DNA of 8,084 nt from NCBI GenBank assembly GCA_043768625.1, contig JAYVKG010000004.1, positions 1 through 8,084 on the forward strand, in the 5' to 3' direction. The number at the start of each line of letters is the position of its first letter. Position 1 is the stretch's first letter. Below are positions 5,292-8,084 of this stretch, one piece after another. The position numbers and the translations under genes are program-made. The notes beneath the pieces were generated by a model. The model saw only the letters and a list, made by a program, of their open reading frames with translations, was not told where the DNA came from and searched no databases. The stretch is from UKL13-2 sp043768625. Its GTDB lineage: Bacteria; Pseudomonadota; Gammaproteobacteria; Burkholderiales; Usitatibacteraceae.

Positions 5292-7289
5292 TCACCAATG
5301 CACCCCCTGCGTAATCTGCGCAAATGCCATCGCTTCAGGCGTCATTTCCACCTCCTTCGTTATTTCGCCTTTCTTGCCCTGTGCTGCCGTGGAATCCGGG
5401 AACATGCGAAATGCCGCGTTAAGAATTATCTTGGTCAGTTTTGGGGATACCGCATGCAGCACCGCCCCGGCAATACCCAAACGGGTGGCAATGCGCACCG
5501 GTTTATAGACAATCGCTTCCACCACCAGATCGGCTGCCTGTTCGGGGGAGAGCGTTGGCACGCTGTTGTACATCTTGGTAGGCGCGATCATCGGCGTGCG
5601 CACCAGTGGCATGTTGATGGTGGTGAAGTGGATGTGATTGTCAACAAATTCTGAGGCCGCGCAGCCAGTGAACGCGTCGAGTGCGGATTTTGACGCGACG
5701 TAGGCCGAAAAGCGCGGCGACTGTGTCAACACGCCGATGGAAGAAATATTAATGATGTGCCCAAAATTCTGCTTCATCATGATGGGTAGAAAACCCATGA
5801 TCAGGCGTAGCGAGCCGAAATAATTCAGCTGCATGGTGCGCTCGAAATCGTGGAAACGGTCGAAACTGTTGGCGATGCCGCGGCGGATCGAGCGACCGGC
5901 ATTGTTGACCAGATAGTGACACGCGCCGTAATCTTTCAATACGCTGACGACCAACTTGTCGCAACTGGCCAGATCGGCAAGGTCACAGGCGTAAAACTTT
6001 GCATGGCCGCCGGCCTCTTTAATTTTCGCAAGAGTGGCCTGTGCTTTTTCCGGATCTCGCGCAACGATGACCACTTTGGCGCCGGCCGACGAGAGTTTCA
6101 GTGCAGTGGCTTCACCGATACCAGAGGTGCCGCCAGTAACGACCACGACTTTGCCTTTGATCTTGCCTCCCAGGCTGCGGTCGATGAACAAATCGGGATC
6201 GAGATGCCGCTCCCAGTAATCCCACAAACGCCACGCATAGGTATCCAGTTTTGGCACAGTGATGCCAGACCCCTTAAGCGCCTTGACGGTTTCACGATTG
6301 TCAAATTTGGTCGGGTAGCTGATGAAGGAAAACACATCTTTCGGAATACCCAGGTCGGCAAGAATTTGATTGCGCGCCCGGCGCACTGGTGCCACTGACA
6401 TCAGCCCCTCAAGAATGTAACCTGGAATAAAGCTCAACATTTTCGCATTCACCCGCATCGTCATTTGCGGGGCGTGCGCCGCTTTGGCGAAAATGTTAAG
6501 CAACTCGCCGATACGCATAGGCTCCGGGTCGGTGAGGTGAAAACATTCACCGTCATGGCCCTTTTTGTGGGCAATGAAGTCCATCGCATCGACCACGTAA
6601 TCAACCGGAATCACGTTCAGCCTGCCGCCTTCAATACCGATGGTTGGCATCCACTGCGGCAAAATATCTCGCATTTTTTGGATCAGCTTGAAGAAGTAGT
6701 ACGGCCCGTCGATCTTGTCGATCTCACCGGTCTGCGAATGTCCCACCACCATGCCGGGCCGATAGATGCGCCACGGTACCTTGCATTCGTTGCGAACGAT
6801 GCCTTCACTGTCATGCTTGGTGCGGAAGTAAGGATGATCCAGTTCTTCGGCTTCTTCAAACATATCTTCACGGAAGGTGCCGTCATACAACCCTGCCGCC
6901 GCGATTGAACTGGTGTGCTGGAAACATCCCGCCTTGACTGCTTCTGCGAATTCGACTGCGTTACGGGTGCCGTCGATATTGGCGATTTGCTGGCTTGCCG
7001 CGTCTGCCGAGAGATCGTAAATCGCGGCAAGGTGAAAGACGTGCCTGACTTTGCCCCTTAGTTTCGCGATATCTGCAGCGGCGATTCCCAATTTAACTTT
7101 GCCGAGATCGCCGACAATCGGTACCACCCGCTTCTGTGATGCCGGCAGGCCCCACCACGGATATAGCGCTTCAAGTTTCTTTTGCGAGTTTTTTCTCACC
7201 AGGACGTAGATAGTGCCATCGCGCTTCAACAGATTTTTAAGCAGAAATTTGCCAATAAAGCCGGTAGCGCCAGTGACGAAATAAGTCAT
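5292..7289 (-). CDS. Two-domain fatty acyl-CoA reductase (fused SDRs)
   Basis: Predicted to reduce long-chain acyl-CoA (or acyl-ACP) to fatty alcohol with NADPH, as shown for the Marinobacter enzyme Maqu_2507 and mycobacterial AcrA1/FcrA1, which share this length (about 650-665 aa) and domain order. The N-terminal extended SDR domain (1-370) has the nucleotide motif TGATGFIG (6-13), HTSS (125-128) and the Tyr154-x3-Lys158 pair; related domains reduce thioesters to aldehydes. The C-terminal classical SDR (about 378-620) has TGGTSGIG (385-392), NNAG (462-465), and catalytic Asn489, Ser517, Tyr530 and Lys534; it would reduce the aldehyde. Both active sites look intact. GGAGGA 9 nt upstream (7299-7304) fixes the ATG. 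The product is soluble or peripherally membrane-bound, with no signal peptide. It is divergent from a PHA phasin and leads a probable operon with the DUF3658-like and peroxiredoxin genes. Wax-ester synthesis would also need an acyltransferase, which is not in this window. Confidence 0.88.
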   Translation of the reverse strand: MTYFVTGATGFIGKFLLKNLLKRDGTIYVLVRKNSQKKLEALYPWWGLPASQKRVVPIVGDLGKVKLGIAAADIAKLRGKVRHVFHLAAIYDLSADAASQQIANIDGTRNAVEFAEAVKAGCFQHTSSIAAAGLYDGTFREDMFEEAEELDHPYFRTKHDSEGIVRNECKVPWRIYRPGMVVGHSQTGEIDKIDGPYYFFKLIQKMRDILPQWMPTIGIEGGRLNVIPVDYVVDAMDFIAHKKGHDGECFHLTDPEPMRIGELLNIFAKAAHAPQMTMRVNAKMLSFIPGYILEGLMSVAPVRRARNQILADLGIPKDVFSFISYPTKFDNRETVKALKGSGITVPKLDTYAWRLWDYWERHLDPDLFIDRSLGGKIKGKVVVVTGGTSGIGEATALKLSSAGAKVVIVARDPEKAQATLAKIKEAGGHAKFYACDLADLASCDKLVVSVLKDYGACHYLVNNAGRSIRRGIANSFDRFHDFERTMQLNYFGSLRLIMGFLPIMMKQNFGHIINISSIGVLTQSPRFSAYVASKSALDAFTGCAASEFVDNHIHFTTINMPLVRTPMIAPTKMYNSVPTLSPEQAADLVVEAIVYKPVRIATRLGIAGAVLHAVSPKLTKIILNAAFRMFPDSTAAQGKKGEITKEVEMTPEAMAFAQITQGVHW

Positions 7290-7334
7290 GGTGATGTTTC
7301 CTCCGAAGGAAAGTTTCGTCGTTGTTCTTATGTT

Positions 7335-7354
7335 GAGGCGAACAATTCGCCCTC
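7335..7354. repeat. Inverted repeat in the reductase leader
   Basis: GAGGCGAA-CAA-TTCGCCCTC forms an 8-bp inverted repeat with a one-base bulge. It lies just downstream of the candidate -10, near the predicted transcript start, where it could be an operator or a leader hairpin. Confidence 0.4.
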
Positions 7355-7400
7355 AGTGAAATCATACACTGCGAGCGAGGCGCCGTTCAGGCGGAAAGCG

Positions 7401-7420
7401 CAACATTGCTACCAATGTTG
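7401..7420. repeat. Perfect inverted repeat, candidate operator
   Basis: CAACATTG-CTAC-CAATGTTG is an exact 8+8 palindrome with a 4-bp spacer. It lies about 35 bp upstream of the candidate reductase -10 and about 110 bp upstream of the phasin start. The size and symmetry fit the binding site of a dimeric regulator better than a terminator, as no T-run follows on either strand. The regulator is unknown. Confidence 0.5.
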
Positions 7421-7519
7421 TCCTGTGCTGCGCCGCCGCATGGAAACGGGCCGCAGCTTTAGTGTGATTGCTCTAATCGAGCTGCATAAACTTACTCTAC
7501 ATTAAGACCAATCATTAAT

Positions 7520-7524
7520 AGGAG
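7520..7524 (+). promoter_or_regulatory. Ribosome binding site of the phasin gene
   Basis: AGGAG lies 8 nt before the ATG at 7533, in good agreement with the consensus. Confidence 0.7.
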
Positions 7525-7532
7525 TGTGCATC

Positions 7533-8084
7533 ATGGTAACCAAACGCATCGTCAAGAAAACCGCGCAAGCAAAGGCGCACACCACCAAAACGTCGCGCAA
7601 AGTCGCCAGGAGCACAAGTCTTGGTACTAACGCCGGCCCGGTAAAGCAAGCCGTACTCGCCGGCTTGGGCGCTGCCGAGCGCATGCAAAAACGCGTACAG
7701 GACCAGGCCACCAAAGCGTATGGTGGTCTGGTCGACGTGATCAGCCGTGAATCCGGGCGTTTCTCAGGCTTCGGCAACGACACCGCAAAGGTATTTGCCA
7801 AACAGGCCAACATGTTGGTGCGCGAAGGCAAAAAAGTGCAGTCCGATACACAAGCGCTGGCCCAGGCAAAGGCACTGGAAGTCGCCAAGGAAATCAGGTC
7901 GCTGGCCGCCAAGACGGAAACCGCATACAAGAAAAACATCAAGGGTGCAGTGAAGTCGACGCTGGCAACCGCAAAGGAAGGCGTTACCAAGCTCGAGCAC
8001 GTATTCGAGGCACGCGTTGCCAGGACCCTGAATACGTTTGGTATCCCTTCCAGCCAAAACGTCCGCGAACTGCAGGCACGCATG
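7533..8084 (+). CDS. PHA granule-associated phasin (PhaF/PhaI type), 3' truncated by window end
   Basis: The reading frame has 184 codons with no stop and continues past the window. Phasins coat the surface of polyhydroxyalkanoate granules and control granule size and segregation. The family call rests on VLAGLGAAERMQ (41-52), a long Ala/Lys-rich helical body (about 55-150), and the diagnostic stretch KLEHVFEARVARTLN (153-167) followed by FGIPSSQNVRELQARM, matching the 'LGVPT..DV..L..R' element of PhaF/PhaI proteins. The first 26 residues carry nine Lys/Arg and no acidic residue, a basic tail that recalls the DNA-binding histone-like part of PhaF but sits at the opposite end. The protein is soluble and amphipathic. 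The antisense frame is long only because this gene is GC- and Lys-codon-rich. It is divergent from the acyl-CoA reductase, pointing to a lipid-storage locus. Confidence 0.87.
   Translation, partial: MVTKRIVKKTAQAKAHTTKTSRKVARSTSLGTNAGPVKQAVLAGLGAAERMQKRVQDQATKAYGGLVDVISRESGRFSGFGNDTAKVFAKQANMLVREGKKVQSDTQALAQAKALEVAKEIRSLAAKTETAYKKNIKGAVKSTLATAKEGVTKLEHVFEARVARTLNTFGIPSSQNVRELQARM

Larger units (their letters stand above)
7290..7532. promoter_or_regulatory. Divergent intergenic control region (reductase / phasin)
   Basis: This 243-bp gap must hold the promoters for both flanking genes. For the reductase the best -10 is TATGAT (minus strand, 7361-7366), with only a weak -35 (TGAACG, 17-nt spacer), giving a leader of about 65 nt. 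For the phasin I find no good sigma70 pair in the AT-rich stretch 7465-7515. Two inverted repeats lie inside and are listed separately. Confidence 0.5.

Noticed and set aside
5282..5294. GTGAA-CTC-TTCAC hairpin at the reductase stop codon as a terminator
   Set aside because: The stem is only 5 bp with no following U-run, and the downstream same-strand genes argue for read-through.
4968..5654. A 228-codon plus-strand open frame
   Set aside because: It overlaps the 3' end of the reductase and the DUF3658-like gene in antisense. Its His/Arg-rich translation is typical of a shadow frame.
7502..8083. A 193-codon open frame on the minus strand at the window's right end
   Set aside because: It is antisense to the phasin, which has a good ribosome binding site and a clear family match. 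The antisense translation is Ser/Cys/Phe-rich without a recognisable fold.

Overview
The window reads as chromosomal DNA of a Gram-negative proteobacterium, most probably a betaproteobacterium or close relative. The evidence is moderate-to-high GC with AT-rich intergenic gaps, a lipobox lipoprotein, a PhaF/PhaI-type polyhydroxyalkanoate (PHA) phasin and a proteobacterial fused acyl-CoA reductase. The lineage is inferred from family resemblance only. There are no RNA genes, CRISPR arrays, insertion sequences, integrases or phage genes. Seven protein genes account for almost all of the sequence.

Layout, left to right. (1) A plus-strand MgtE-type Mg2+ channel/transporter with a short N-terminal domain, ending at a hairpin shared with the convergent neighbour. 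(2) A minus-strand pair: a GTG-initiated phospholipase D/cardiolipin synthase-like lipoprotein, followed after 16 bp by an exported protein of unknown function. (3) A gene-poor gap of about 530 bp (3900-4446) holding tandem hairpins but no convincing gene. (4) A minus-strand series: a two-domain fatty acyl-CoA reductase, a small TTG-initiated DUF3658-like protein and a Bcp/PrxQ peroxiredoxin. (5) A 243-bp divergent intergenic region with a perfect 8+8 inverted repeat. (6) A plus-strand PHA phasin that runs off the window end.

How the genes may work together. The divergent reductase and phasin suggest a storage-lipid neighbourhood: the reductase makes fatty alcohols (wax-ester precursors) from acyl-CoA, and the phasin coats PHA granules. 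The peroxiredoxin downstream of the reductase could detoxify lipid hydroperoxides. The lipoprotein and its exported partner probably act on envelope phospholipids. These links rest on gene order and family knowledge and have not been tested.

I did not find an obviously new multi-gene system. The most worthwhile leads are the reductase/phasin divergent locus with its palindrome, the lipoprotein plus exported 'WCD...NxKxC' protein pair, and the structured gap at 3900-4446.
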